Shown here piece by piece: positions 1-9,933 of a stretch of 64,000 nucleotides of DNA. Numbering within the stretch: the first letter of the stretch is position 1; the number at the start of each line of letters is the position of its first letter. The position numbers were made by a program, and so were the translations under genes. Source of the DNA: UBA4742 sp963773335 (GTDB lineage Bacteria > Actinomycetota > Acidimicrobiia > Acidimicrobiales > Acidimicrobilacustridaceae); assembly GCA_963773335.1 (NCBI GenBank), contig CAVZAT010000006.1, forward strand, positions 577,801 to 641,800, written 5' to 3'. The notes beneath the pieces were generated by a model, which saw nothing but the letters and a program-made list of their open reading frames with translations, made no database searches and was not told where the DNA came from.

Positions 1-698
1 TTGGTGGCAATGAGGTTGCCGGTCGTGGGCGGATAGGAGGTGGGCGGACCGCGGGTCGGCGGACCCGTCGACGGCACGGGCGGTACGGGCGGCGCGCCGA
101 AGGCCGCCGCGCCCGCCGAGACGCCGGTGTCCAGCCCTGGCACCAGGACGGGCGAGCCGAGGTGGTCCCGGTCGACCACCAGGCTGCGGGCGGCCATGTC
201 GCCCACCCGGCGATGGCCGGTGGTGGCGAAGATGGTCGCGATCCCCACGATGGGCACACAGCACGGCAGGTAGTCGACGATGCCGGCCACCGACCGCCAC
301 AGCGCCCGGAGCGGGCCGATGGGCCGGCCGTCGTGGCCCACCGTGACCACGCCCATCACCCGGGTGCCCAGCGTCGAGCCGGTGAGCCCTCGCTGGAGGA
401 CGAAAACCCCTACCAGATAGGCCAGCTCCCCCAGCTGCAGCACGAACCGGCGTGGTCCATCCACGTAGCGGTGCCCGAACGACGCGCAGCTGACGCCCCG
501 CCCGGCGCACACGTTGGACACGCGCCCCACATAGGTGAACGGCGGCGCCCGGCGCGAGAGCAGGATGAACAACACGATGTAGATGACGATCCCCAGGCCC
601 ACGTCGATGGCGCACGCCACCAGCCGTCGGCCTCCGACCCGGGTGGGATCCTGACCGGGGACGAAGGCGGGTTGTGCCGCAGGTTGCGAGGGGATCAC
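1..698 (-). CDS. RDD family membrane protein (3' end beyond window)
   Basis: Partial gene, read right to left and running off the left edge without a stop. The chosen GTG start at 698 gives an N-terminus followed by TRVGGRRLVACAIDVGLG, the Arg...Asp pattern that opens RDD domains. Hydrophobic stretches follow (about residues 27-45, another near residue 90, a third near 135), and the typical end of the domain, GHRRVGDMAARSLVV, is present. After that the protein becomes Pro/Gly/Thr-rich and low complexity. RDD proteins are small polytopic membrane proteins of mostly unknown role, some linked to ion exchange. It is divergent from glyS, 82 bp away. Family assignment is solid; function is not known. 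Confidence 0.85.
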   Translation of the reverse strand, partial: MIPSQPAAQPAFVPGQDPTRVGGRRLVACAIDVGLGIVIYIVLFILLSRRAPPFTYVGRVSNVCAGRGVSCASFGHRYVDGPRRFVLQLGELAYLVGVFVLQRGLTGSTLGTRVMGVVTVGHDGRPIGPLRALWRSVAGIVDYLPCCVPIVGIATIFATTGHRRVGDMAARSLVVDRDHLGSPVLVPGLDTGVSAGAAAFGAPPVPPVPSTGPPTRGPPTSYPPTTGNLIAT

Positions 699-780
699 GG
701 TCCGCCATTGTGCCGCCTGAGGCCCGTGACGTCTTGTATGCCCGCGGGAGCCGACCGACCCCACCGCTACGCTTCGCGCC

Positions 781-2102
781 ATGCCCGACGCCGAACCCCC
801 GGACCTCATGGAGAAGATCGTCAACCTGTCGAAGCGCCGCGGCTTCGTGTTCCCGTCGGCCGAGATCTACGGCGGGTTCCGCTCCACCTACGACTACGGC
901 CCGATCGGCGTGCTGCTGTTGCGCAACGTGAAGGACGCCTGGTGGCGCGCCATGGTGCAGCTCCGCGATGACGTGGTCGGCCTCGACGCCGCCATCCTGT
1001 CGCCGCCCGCCATCTGGGAGGCGTCGGGGCACCTGGCCAACTTCACCGATCCCCTGGTCGACTGCAAGAACTGCCACGAACGGTTCCGCCTGGACAAGCT
1101 CGACGACCCCCACACCTGTCCGAGCTGCGGCACCAAGGACTCGTTCACCGAAGCCCGCCAGTTCAATCTCATGTTCAAGACCCACGCCGGGCCCATCGCC
1201 GACGCCGGTGCCGAGGTGTACCTGCGGCCCGAGACGGCCCAGGGGATGTTCGTCGACTTCGCCAACGTCATGCAGGCCAGCCGCAAGAAGCCTCCGTTCG
1301 GCATCGCACAGGTGGGCAAGTCCTTCCGCAACGAGATAACGCCCGGCAACTTCGTCTTCCGCACCCGGGAGTTCGAGCAGATGGAGATGGAGTTCTTCGT
1401 CCCGCCCGACGAGGCCCAGCAGTGGTACGAGTACTGGTGCCGCGAGCGTGAGCAGTGGTACCTCGACCTGGGCATCCCGGCCGACAAGATCCGTCTGCGT
1501 GCCCACGATCCCGACGAGCTGAGCCACTACTCCAGTGGCACATCCGACGTGGAGTTCCTGTTCCCGTGGGGTTGGGACGAGCTCGAGGGCATCGCCAACC
1601 GGGGCGACTACGACCTGACCCAGCACATGAAGGCGTCGGGCGAGAAGCTCGACTACTTCGACCAGGCCACCAACACCCGCTACACCCCCCACGTGATCGA
1701 ACCGGCGGCCGGTGCCACCCGCACGATGATGGCCTTCCTGCTGGCCGCCTACGACGAGGAGGAGGTGCGGGGCGAGACCCGCGTGGTGCTGCGCCTGCAC
1801 CACCGCCTGGCGCCCGTACAAGGTGGCGGTGCTGCCGCTGTCCAAGAAGGACACGCTCACACCGGTGGCCCGGGAGGTGCTGGGCCATGCTCCAGCCCCA
1901 CTTCATGTGCGACTACGACGAGACCCAGGCCATCGGCCGCCGGTACCGCCGCCAGGATGAGCTGGGCACGCCGTACTGCGTGACCGTCGACTTCGACTCG
2001 CTCGATGACCGGGCCGTGACCGTGCGCGAGCGCGATTCGATGGACCAGGACCGGATGCCCATCGGCGAGCTGGTCGGGTACCTGCGTGAGCGCCTGGCCT
2101 GA
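781..2102 (+). CDS. glyS: Glycyl-tRNA synthetase (class II, alpha2 type), two frameshifts
   Basis: Charges tRNA-Gly in the cytoplasm. The first 340 residues read cleanly from ATG 781 (MPDAEPPDLMEKIVNLSKRR). They include the GFVFPSAEIYGG opening, a zinc-ribbon pair CKNC...CPSCG, the QFNLMFKT and RPETAQGMF segments, and FRTREFEQMEMEFF of the class II core. The C-terminal anticodon-binding part is present but in other frames: around 1815 the frame moves to one encoding YKVAVLPLSKKDTLTPVARE, and around 1885 to the one ending LVGYLRERLA at 2102. Removing two bases restores a normal protein of about 440 residues, so sequencing error is more likely than decay. The next gene's GTG start overlaps its end. 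Confidence 0.93.
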
Positions 2103-3801
2103 CGGTCCTGGGCGGACCCGGCCCGGGGTCGACCGACTCGAACACATCGTGGGGCGGGTCGGCGATCCCCACGATCAACTCGACGCCGCCGCCGCCCTCG
2201 ACCTGGTCGGCGTAGCTGACGTCGAGGCCGTGATACATGGCCGCGCCGGGGACCCGTTCGACCCGGCGGTCGAGGCCGGGGCCTTGCTGGGCATGGGGCT
2301 GGCCGCGTCACCCGGGGTGGCCCGCGGCGTGGCGGTGTTCGACGCCTGGCGCGCCCTGGATGCCGTCGACGAGGGTCGGGCCGTGATCCTGGTCACCACC
2401 GAGACCTCACCGGCCGACGAGCCGGCCCTTTCGGTGGTGGAAGGTGTGGTCACCTCCCGGGGAGGGATGGGCAGCCACGCCGCGGTCATCGCCCGGGGGC
2501 GCGGTCTACCCGCGGTGTGCGGTGCCCACACCCTCGACATCGGTGCCGATTCGTGCGCCACCGAGGCCGGCGACGTGCTCCACGAGGGTCAGGAGATCAC
2601 CATCGACGGCTCGTCGGGGGAGATCCGCCGGGCCCGGCCCGGCACGGAGGCCGAGCATTCCGAGGTGACCGAGGGCGACGACGCGACCGAGGGGGACGAC
2701 CGGTCGCGGTGGCCCGAGGCCCTGGTCACGGTGCTGGTTTGGGCCGACGACCGTCGTCGAGGCCACATGGCGGTGCTGGCCAACGCCGACACGGCCGCCG
2801 ATGCGGCGCGGGCTCGCGGGTTCGGAGCCGAGGGGATCGGGTTGTGCCGCACCGAGCACCAGTTCCTGGCTCCGGACAGGCTGGACCTGCTGCGCCGCCT
2901 GATCCTGGCGCCCGCCATGGAGTCGGAGACCGCCGCGCTCGACCAGCTCATCGAAGTGCAGCGCCGCGACTTCGCCGCGCTGCTGCGGGCCATGGACGGG
3001 CTGGCGGTCACCGTGCGCCTGCTGGACCCACCCCTGCACGAGTTCCTGCCCGATCTCACCGCCCTCGAACGCGACGACGCCGGAGGCCGCCTCGACGACG
3101 CCGGGCGCGAGTTGCTGGCCGCGGCCCGCCGGTGGCACGAGCACGACCCCATGCTCGGTGTGCGCGGCGTGCGACTGGCCGTCCTCAAGCCCGAGCTGTA
3201 CCGCATGCAGGTGAGGGCACTGGTGGCGGCCACCGCCGACGTGGTGGCCGAAGGTGGCTCGCCCCGCCCCCAGATCCTCGTGCCGCTGGTGTCGTCGTCG
3301 GCCGAGCTGGTGCTGGCCCGGGGCTGGATCGACGAGGAGCTGGCCGCTGCTTCGGCGGTCGCCGGAGGGTCGGGAGCCAGCCTCCACCTGGCCGTCGGGG
3401 CGATGATCGAGACGCCCCGGGCGGCGCTGATGGCTGGCCAGCTCGCGCAGGTGGCCGACTTCCTGTCCTTCGGCACCAACGACCTCACCCAGCTCACCTT
3501 CGGGCTCAGCCGGGACGACGCCGGTCGGATCCTCGACGCCTACCGGAACCAGGGCCTGTTGGCCGACGACCCCTTCGCCACCCTCGACGATGAGGGCGTG
3601 GGGGCGCTGGTCCGGTGGGGGGTCGACGCCGCCCGGGCGGTCCGACCTGACCTTGCGCTCGGCATCTGCGGTGAGCATGGCGGCGACCCGGCGTCGATCG
3701 AGCGGTTCGTGGCCGCCGGCCTGGACTCGGTGTCGTGCTCGCCGTTCCGGATACCCGGGGCCCGCCTGGCGGTGGCCCAGGCCCTCGGGTCAACGTCGTA
3801 G
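2086..3801 (+). CDS. PEP-utilising enzyme: pyruvate phosphate dikinase C-terminal half, no ATP-grasp domain
   Basis: 571 residues from GTG 2086, overlapping the end of glyS by 17 bp. After about 65 unassigned residues comes the phosphohistidine swivel domain (about 68-165), with SRGGMGSHAAVIARG carrying the catalytic His. The PEP/pyruvate TIM-barrel follows (about 230-570) with GIGLCRTEHQFL, LGVRGVRL, MIETPRAAL, SFGTNDLTQLTFG and GICGEHGGDP...VSCSPFRIP, all hallmarks of PPDK. Full PPDK is about 880 residues; the N-terminal ATP-binding domain is absent, and the sequence just upstream is glyS. Alone it could exchange phosphate between PEP and its own His but not use ATP. A partner elsewhere, or a regulatory role, is possible. 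A later start near residue 66 is also conceivable. Confidence 0.88.
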   Translation: MSAWPDGPGRTRPGVDRLEHIVGRVGDPHDQLDAAAALDLVGVADVEAVIHGRAGDPFDPAVEAGALLGMGLAASPGVARGVAVFDAWRALDAVDEGRAVILVTTETSPADEPALSVVEGVVTSRGGMGSHAAVIARGRGLPAVCGAHTLDIGADSCATEAGDVLHEGQEITIDGSSGEIRRARPGTEAEHSEVTEGDDATEGDDRSRWPEALVTVLVWADDRRRGHMAVLANADTAADAARARGFGAEGIGLCRTEHQFLAPDRLDLLRRLILAPAMESETAALDQLIEVQRRDFAALLRAMDGLAVTVRLLDPPLHEFLPDLTALERDDAGGRLDDAGRELLAAARRWHEHDPMLGVRGVRLAVLKPELYRMQVRALVAATADVVAEGGSPRPQILVPLVSSSAELVLARGWIDEELAAASAVAGGSGASLHLAVGAMIETPRAALMAGQLAQVADFLSFGTNDLTQLTFGLSRDDAGRILDAYRNQGLLADDPFATLDDEGVGALVRWGVDAARAVRPDLALGICGEHGGDPASIERFVAAGLDSVSCSPFRIPGARLAVAQALGSTS

Positions 3802-3822
3802 CCCGCTGGTACCGTCACCTCG

Positions 3823-5633
3823 ATGGGGATCGTCGACGAGGACGTGGTGCGGGTCCGCGAAGCCTCCGACATGGTGGCGGTGGTCAGCGAGCACGTGCAG
3901 CTCAAACGGGTGGGCCGGGCCTGGTCGGGGCTGTGCCCGTTCCACAGCGAGAAGTCGGGGTCGCTGAGCGTCAGCGCCGAGAAGGGCGTCTACTACTGCT
4001 TCGGGTGCGGGGCCAAGGGTGACGTGATCACCTTCGTGCGCGAGATCGAGCACCTCGACTTCGTGGGCGCGGTCGAGGTGCTGGCGGCCAAAGCCGGCAT
4101 CACGTTGCGCTACAGCGACCGTGACGAGGGTGAGGGTCGCAAGCAGCGTGCCCGGCTGATCGACGCCATGGGCCAGGCCGTGGCGTGGTACCACCAGCGT
4201 CTGCTCTCGGCGCCCGACACGGCCAAGGCTCGCGGCTACCTGCGTGAGCGCGGTCTGGGCGGCGAGCAGGTGCGTGCCTACCAGATCGGATGGGCACCCG
4301 AAGGGTGGGACGAGTTGGCCCGCGCCCTCAAGCTGCCCGCCGAGGTGCTGACCGGGGCCGGCCTGGGCTTCATCAACTCCCGTGGCCGCCAGACCGATGC
4401 GTTCCGGGGCCGCATCCTGTTCCCCATCTTCGACGCCTCCGGGGATCCTGTCGGCTTCGGGGGACGCATCATGCCGGGCGCCGACGGACCCAAGTACAAG
4501 AACACGTCCGAGACCGCTGTCTACGCCAAGTCCAAGGTGCTCTACGGGCTCAACTGGGCCAAGGGCGCCATCGTGGCCGCCGACGAGGCCATCGTGTGCG
4601 AGGGCTACACCGACGTGATCGGTTTCGCCGACGCCGGTCTGCCCCGCGCCGTGGCCACTTGCGGCACCGCTCTCACCGAAGACCACTTCCGGACGCTCAA
4701 GAGCTTTGCCCACCGGGTCGTGCTGGCCTTCGATGCCGACGCTGCCGGGCAGAACGCCGCCGCCCGGTTCTACGAGTGGGAGCGGGCCTACGAGATCGAC
4801 GTGGCCGTGGCGGCGCTACCCCCCGGCGTCGATCCCGCCGATCTGGCCCGATCCGATCCGGCGGCACTGGCCGCGGCCGTGGCCGAGGCCACGCCGTTCC
4901 TCGGGTTCCGCCTCAACCGGGTGCTCGATCAGGCCAACCTGACCACGCCTGAGGGCCGGGCCCGGGCGGCCGAGGCGGCGGTGCGCGTCGTCGACGAGCA
5001 CCCCAACCGACTGGTGCGCGACCAGTACCTGATGCAGGTCGCGTCGCGCTGTCGGGTGCCCATAGACCAGCTCCGTTCGGGAGCGCTGGCCGCGGCCGCC
5101 GGTGCCGGGGACGAGCGCCCCCCGGCTCGGGGCGAGACCCCCGGCCGCGGCACCAGGGTGGCTGCCGATCGAGGAGCGCGAAGTGCGGCCCGGCGACGGG
5201 ACTCGCCCGAGGTCGAGGCCCTGCGCCTCCTGGTCACCGACCCGGAACCCATCGCGTCCCGGCTCGACGAGCGCCTCTTCGCCGACGAGGTCAACCTCGA
5301 GGCCTACCGCGCGGTCTCGGCGGCTCCCACCCTGCACGAAGCCGTGGCCGCCACCGACGAGGCCGCGGCCGACCTGTTGCAGCGCCTGGCTGTGGAGGAC
5401 ACCGAGGCCGATCCCGCCGACGTGGTGGCTCGACTGGTCGAGGAAGCCGCGCTGCGCGAGCACGCCATGATGCAGATCGAGCTCGGAACCGCCGATGAGG
5501 ATGTGGTGATCGAACGGGCCAGCGAGATGGGTTGGATCAAGCTGCGGGTCGAGGAGCTCCATGATCCAGTGACGAGCGCGGCCGCGGTGGAGCAGTTGCT
5601 ACCCTGGCTCCTACGACGTCCGCAGGAGATTCG

Positions 5634-5637
<4 letters not shown>
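3823..5637 (+). CDS. dnaG: DNA primase DnaG
   Basis: Synthesises RNA primers for replication. 604 residues from ATG 3823. The N-terminal CHC2 zinc finger is complete (C38, H41, C59, C62 in CPFH...YYCFGCG). The primase core follows, then the Toprim domain with VCEGYTDVI and the acidic DADAAGQ motif near residues 262-312. The C-terminal part (about 420-604), which contacts the DnaB helicase, is less conserved, as is usual. The stop overlaps the start of rpoD by 4 bp (ATGA), the classic macromolecular-synthesis arrangement without the ribosomal protein gene rpsU. Confidence 0.97.
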
Positions 5638-7085
<1,448 letters not shown>

Positions 7086-7210
7086 CGCCCGGTTCGGACC
7101 CGCTCGGGCAGTCACGAGACGCTCGGTCGGGCCGCCTGTCGCGGCACCGATGTGCCCGTGAACCGGTGATCGGGGCTGCGGAGCTCGCTGCTATCCTGCG
7201 GCGTCGCCAA

Positions 7211-7283
7211 TCCGGGGTAGCTCAGTTGGCAGAGCAACGGACTGTTAATCCGTTTGTCGTGGGTTCGAGCCCCACCCCCGGAG
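7211..7283 (+). tRNA. tRNA-Asn (GTT)
   Basis: 73-nt cloverleaf. The acceptor stem tccgggg pairs with ccccgga, the D arm is gctc...gagc, the anticodon stem acgga/tccgt holds loop ctGTTaa, and the T arm gtggg-ttcgagc-cccac is standard. The discriminator is G and CCA is not encoded. Its 3' half is the attachment site of the island that follows. Confidence 0.97.
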
Positions 7284-7285
7284 CC
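7242..7285 (+). repeat. attL, 44-bp core inside tRNA-Asn
   Basis: Identical over 44 bp to 17711-17754; the bases immediately before and after differ (a/t and t/c). It begins two bases before the anticodon and runs two bases past the tRNA discriminator, so integration leaves the tRNA intact. Confidence 0.93.
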
Positions 7286-7333
7286 TAACTCCCACAAGGG
7301 ATCGGAGATCCGATCGTCTCCCCGATCCGAGAC

Positions 7334-7357
7334 CATCCCACGACGCATCCCACGACG
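7334..7357 (+). repeat. Tandem 12-bp repeats, candidate integrase arm sites (left)
   Basis: Two perfect head-to-tail copies of catcccacgacg between the tRNA and the integrase start. Close copies recur at the right end of the island (17574-17598). Short repeats near both att cores are what lambda-type integrases use as arm-binding sites; that role here is inference. Confidence 0.6.
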
Positions 7358-7382
7358 GGCCAAATGGTCGTAGTGTTCGGCC

Positions 7383-8561
7383 ATGGCGAACAACGGTGGG
7401 AGTACCCCGAGGACATCCCCCTCGGGCATGCGGGAGGTCCGACCAGGGGTGTGGGAGCTGCGGGTCTACGCGGGTCTCCTGCCCGACGGCCGGCAGCGCC
7501 AGGTCTCGAAGACCTTCCGCGGGACCAAGCGAGAGGCGGTCAAGGCGCGGGCTGCTCTCTTGGTCGAGCTGGCCGAGGCCAAGGGCCCGTGTGGCGCGCC
7601 CGGCACGTTCACCGATCTGGCCGAGCGGTGGTACGCCCATGGGTTGCCAGAGTGGAAGAGCCGAACCGCCTACGGCTATCGCCGCCACCTCGACCAGATC
7701 CTGATCCCTGCCTTCGGGGACCTCTACGTGGACCGCATCAAGCCTTCCCACGTCGACCGGCTGTGGGCCAACCTGGCCAACGGCAAGGCCACCGGGCGCA
7801 AGACCTCGCCCGCCACCGTCGAGCGAATCGCCGCCACCTTGAAGGCCTGTCTGAACCACGGGGTGACCCGCGGCGAGCTGACGGGCAACGTGGTGCGAGC
7901 AGCTCGGCCACCTCGCAGCCATCGGCGCGAGATCAACCCGCCGAGCGCAGCCGACATCACCAGGCTGCTGATCGCAGCCAAGCACCAGGACGCCGACTTC
8001 GGGATGCTCTGCTGGCTGGCCGTGGCCACCGGTGCCCGCCAGGGGGAGCTGTGCGCCCTGCGGTGGAGCGACATCGACCTCGAGGCCCGGCAGGTCCGCA
8101 TCGCTCGCACCATGGCGGAGCTCCACAGCCGCGTGGCTGAGGAGCCCACCAAGACCCATGCGGCCCGGGTGGTGGCTCTCGATGACCTCACCGTCGAACT
8201 GTTGACCCAGCACAAGGAGGACCAGGCCACCAGGTCGCTGGAGCTGGTCGACCGCGAGCCCAAGCGCGATGCCTTCCTGTTCTCCTACGCGCCTGATGGC
8301 TCGGCCCCGATGAGGCCCTCGGCGGTCAGCCTGCGGTGGTACCGCCTGGCCCACGCCGAGGGCATCATCTGCCGCTTCCACGACCTGCGGCACACGGCGG
8401 CCACGCTTCTGGTGGGCGAGGGCGTACCGCTGCCGGTGGTGAGCAAGCGCCTCGGCCATCAGAAGGTCTCCACCACGGCGGACATCTACAGCCACGTGCC
8501 GGCCGGCCAGGACCGCGAGGCGGCCAACGTGATGGGGTCGCTCCTGGCCGGGGACACCTAG
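7383..8561 (+). CDS. int: Tyrosine integrase of island 1
   Basis: 392 residues from ATG 7383. The N-terminal arm-binding region VRPGVWELRVYAGLLPDGRQ...TFRGTKREA is typical of actinophage and actinobacterial ICE integrases. A SAM-like core-binding domain spans about 75-190. The catalytic domain holds Arg in ATGARQGELCALRW, Lys in EEPTKTHAARVV, the HxxR box FHDLRHTAATLLV and the final LGHQKVSTTADIYSHV with His and nucleophilic Tyr. All catalytic residues are present, so it should be active at the adjacent tRNA-Asn site. It is related to the integrase at 47807 and to the remnant at 17843. Confidence 0.95.
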   Translation: MANNGGSTPRTSPSGMREVRPGVWELRVYAGLLPDGRQRQVSKTFRGTKREAVKARAALLVELAEAKGPCGAPGTFTDLAERWYAHGLPEWKSRTAYGYRRHLDQILIPAFGDLYVDRIKPSHVDRLWANLANGKATGRKTSPATVERIAATLKACLNHGVTRGELTGNVVRAARPPRSHRREINPPSAADITRLLIAAKHQDADFGMLCWLAVATGARQGELCALRWSDIDLEARQVRIARTMAELHSRVAEEPTKTHAARVVALDDLTVELLTQHKEDQATRSLELVDREPKRDAFLFSYAPDGSAPMRPSAVSLRWYRLAHAEGIICRFHDLRHTAATLLVGEGVPLPVVSKRLGHQKVSTTADIYSHVPAGQDREAANVMGSLLAGDT

Positions 8562-8620
8562 CCCTTGGGCCACAGGGAGGCGGCCCCAGCCTCGTCCAGG
8601 CCGTCGAGAGTTCGCGGCGC

Positions 8621-8857
8621 TCACTCGCCCGCGCTGCGGAGCCAGTCGGCCAGGCGGTAGCGCGAGATCAGCATGCGGCCGCCGAGGCGGACGACAGGAA
8701 CCGGGAACGCGCCGCGTTTGATGGCTGCGTAGGCGGTGCTGGTTCGCATCCGGAGGACCGGCGCGACCTCGGCCACGGTGAGCAGCTCGGGCAGATCGTC
8801 GAGCGAGGCGGGGGGCGGTTGCGGCGCTTCAGTCTCGGTCATCGATTCCGTGGCCAT
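8621..8857 (-). CDS. xis: Excisionase-like helix-turn-helix protein
   Basis: 78 residues from ATG 8857 (MATESMTETEA; an upstream start at 8908 is also open). The core LLTVAEVAPVLRMRTSTAYAAIKRGAFPVPVVRLGGRMLISRYRL is the MerR-like winged HTH of the AlpA/excisionase group, ending in a short tail. It is convergent with the integrase 60 bp away. Likely role: directionality factor for excision, or a repressor. The same gene type occurs in island 2 (48974 and 49647). Confidence 0.78.
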   Translation of the reverse strand: MATESMTETEAPQPPPASLDDLPELLTVAEVAPVLRMRTSTAYAAIKRGAFPVPVVRLGGRMLISRYRLADWLRSAGE

Positions 8858-9030
8858 GGGTGCCCTCTCGATCTTCGTTGGCGCTGACGAGCCCCTCGCC
8901 TGGTTCAACCCACCCGGCCATCGTCAGGGTGTCGCGCCCTGCGCCCAAGAACCTGGTCGATGCCAGCGTGCGGCCCCGGCCATCGCCTGTCCGAGGAGCC
9001 CAGCCGATCGAGGTCCCGCCACCAGTCGAG

Positions 9031-9100
9031 TCAATCCACACACAGAGCATCACCGGATGGTGTGCACCCAGGTTTCGTCTCGTCCGTCTACCGTGGGCGT
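9031..9100 (+). promoter_or_regulatory. Conserved upstream region with CACC-N4-GGTG palindrome (island 1 copy)
   Basis: The 70 bases before the coiled-coil gene match those before its homologue in island 2 (50155-50225). Shared blocks in order are ccacaca, atcacc-N4-ggtg (9049-9062), gcaccc and tttcgtc-cgtccg. The spacing to the start codon is 52 versus 54 bp. The inverted CACC/GGTG pair looks like an operator. Conservation is seen directly; the regulatory role is inferred. Confidence 0.6.
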
Positions 9101-9649
9101 ATGGTCCGTAAGCGATCGGAGCCGCAGCCGCCGCTGCCGTTCGGGACGCCAGCGCCAGCGTCGGTGGAACCAGCGAGTTCCGCCCCGAAGGTCGCGGAGG
9201 TGCCCCCGAATCGGGGCGGCCGTCCCCGGAAGTGGGCGACCGAAGCCGAGCGGAAGCGTGCCTACCGAGAGCGGCTGGCGACTGACCACACCGAGCCCGA
9301 CCGGCTGCGTCGAGAGCTGCGAGCCGAGCGCAAGCGGGTGGCGGAGGGGGAGCGGAGGCTGGCCACCAGAGACGGCGAGTTGGCTCGCGCCCAGACGACG
9401 ATCACGAACCAGGCCGCTCAGCGGGCCGAGCTTGAGGCGACGGTCGAGCGGCTCAAGGACAAGATCGTCTCCTTGCAGAAGCAGGCGAAGCAACTCGGAC
9501 AACGCCTCGCAGAAGAACGCGAGCGAGCTCAGCAGCGAACCTCGGCCTCTCAGCAGCCCGCTTCCAGGGGCCCGGGTCAGCGTCGCGAGCTACGGCTTCC
9601 ACCCCCCGCCGTCGGCCCGGGCCCTCCCGTCAGGCGCAGGTCCGACTAG
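9101..9649 (+). CDS. AT-hook-like, coiled-coil protein of tRNA islands (unknown function)
   Basis: 182 residues from ATG 9101. The N-terminus MVRKRSEPQPPLPFG is proline-rich. Next comes a basic AT-hook-like GGRPRKW followed by TEAERKRAYRERLATDH. A long charged helix then spans about residues 65-150, rich in Glu, Arg, Lys and Leu with heptad spacing, and the tail is basic and Pro-rich. The homologue at 50226 shares the LPF segment, GRPRKW, ERKRAYRERLA and the coiled coil. I do not recognise a named family. A DNA-binding, possibly nucleoid-type or replication-accessory role is a guess based on the AT-hook-like motif and location. Confidence 0.75.
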   Translation: MVRKRSEPQPPLPFGTPAPASVEPASSAPKVAEVPPNRGGRPRKWATEAERKRAYRERLATDHTEPDRLRRELRAERKRVAEGERRLATRDGELARAQTTITNQAAQRAELEATVERLKDKIVSLQKQAKQLGQRLAEERERAQQRTSASQQPASRGPGQRRELRLPPPAVGPGPPVRRRSD

Positions 9650-9741
9650 CCCCTGTGGCCAGCCGAAGACCGTACCTAACGCCGGTTATGGAACGTTCCC
9701 AAACGCCACGGGGCGGGGTATCCAGCGATCTCGCCGTCGTC

Positions 9742-9871
9742 CTATTTGCAGCCGGGCAGGTCCATGGTCGTTGTGTGGTGGGCAGTCACGCGGATGGCGA
9801 CAGCCCCAGTCTCGCCGTCGCCGTAGGACGGCGAGTGCAGCCAGTACGACCCTGGCCGGACATCGAGGCGG
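9742..9871 (-). pseudogene. 3' fragment of small lipoprotein gene split by IS21
   Basis: Read right to left, the sequence next to the IS left end encodes RLDVRPGSYWLHSPSYGDG...TTMDLPGCK and a TAG stop at 9742. It continues the 5' fragment at 12219-12436 in frame once the IS21 element and one copy of a 3-bp ccg are removed (joined product GGQRFRLDVRPGSYWL). It is the C-terminal half of a roughly 114-residue secreted lipoprotein. Confidence 0.85.
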
Positions 9872-9933
9872 TGATGGCGCTCGCCGAAGTTCCCCAGGTG
9901 TGCTCATCGAAATTCCCCACCTGTGAGGCGTGG

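Noticed and set aside
781..2102. glyS as a pseudogene
   Set aside because: An essential gene with conserved C-terminus restored by removing two single bases; sequencing error is more likely.
2506..3678. Long minus-strand frame opposite the PPDK-like gene
   Set aside because: Compositional shadow; the plus strand has conserved catalytic motifs throughout.
7086..7108. gcccg...cgggc hairpin after rpoD as a rho-independent terminator
   Set aside because: Short stem, long loop and no T-run.
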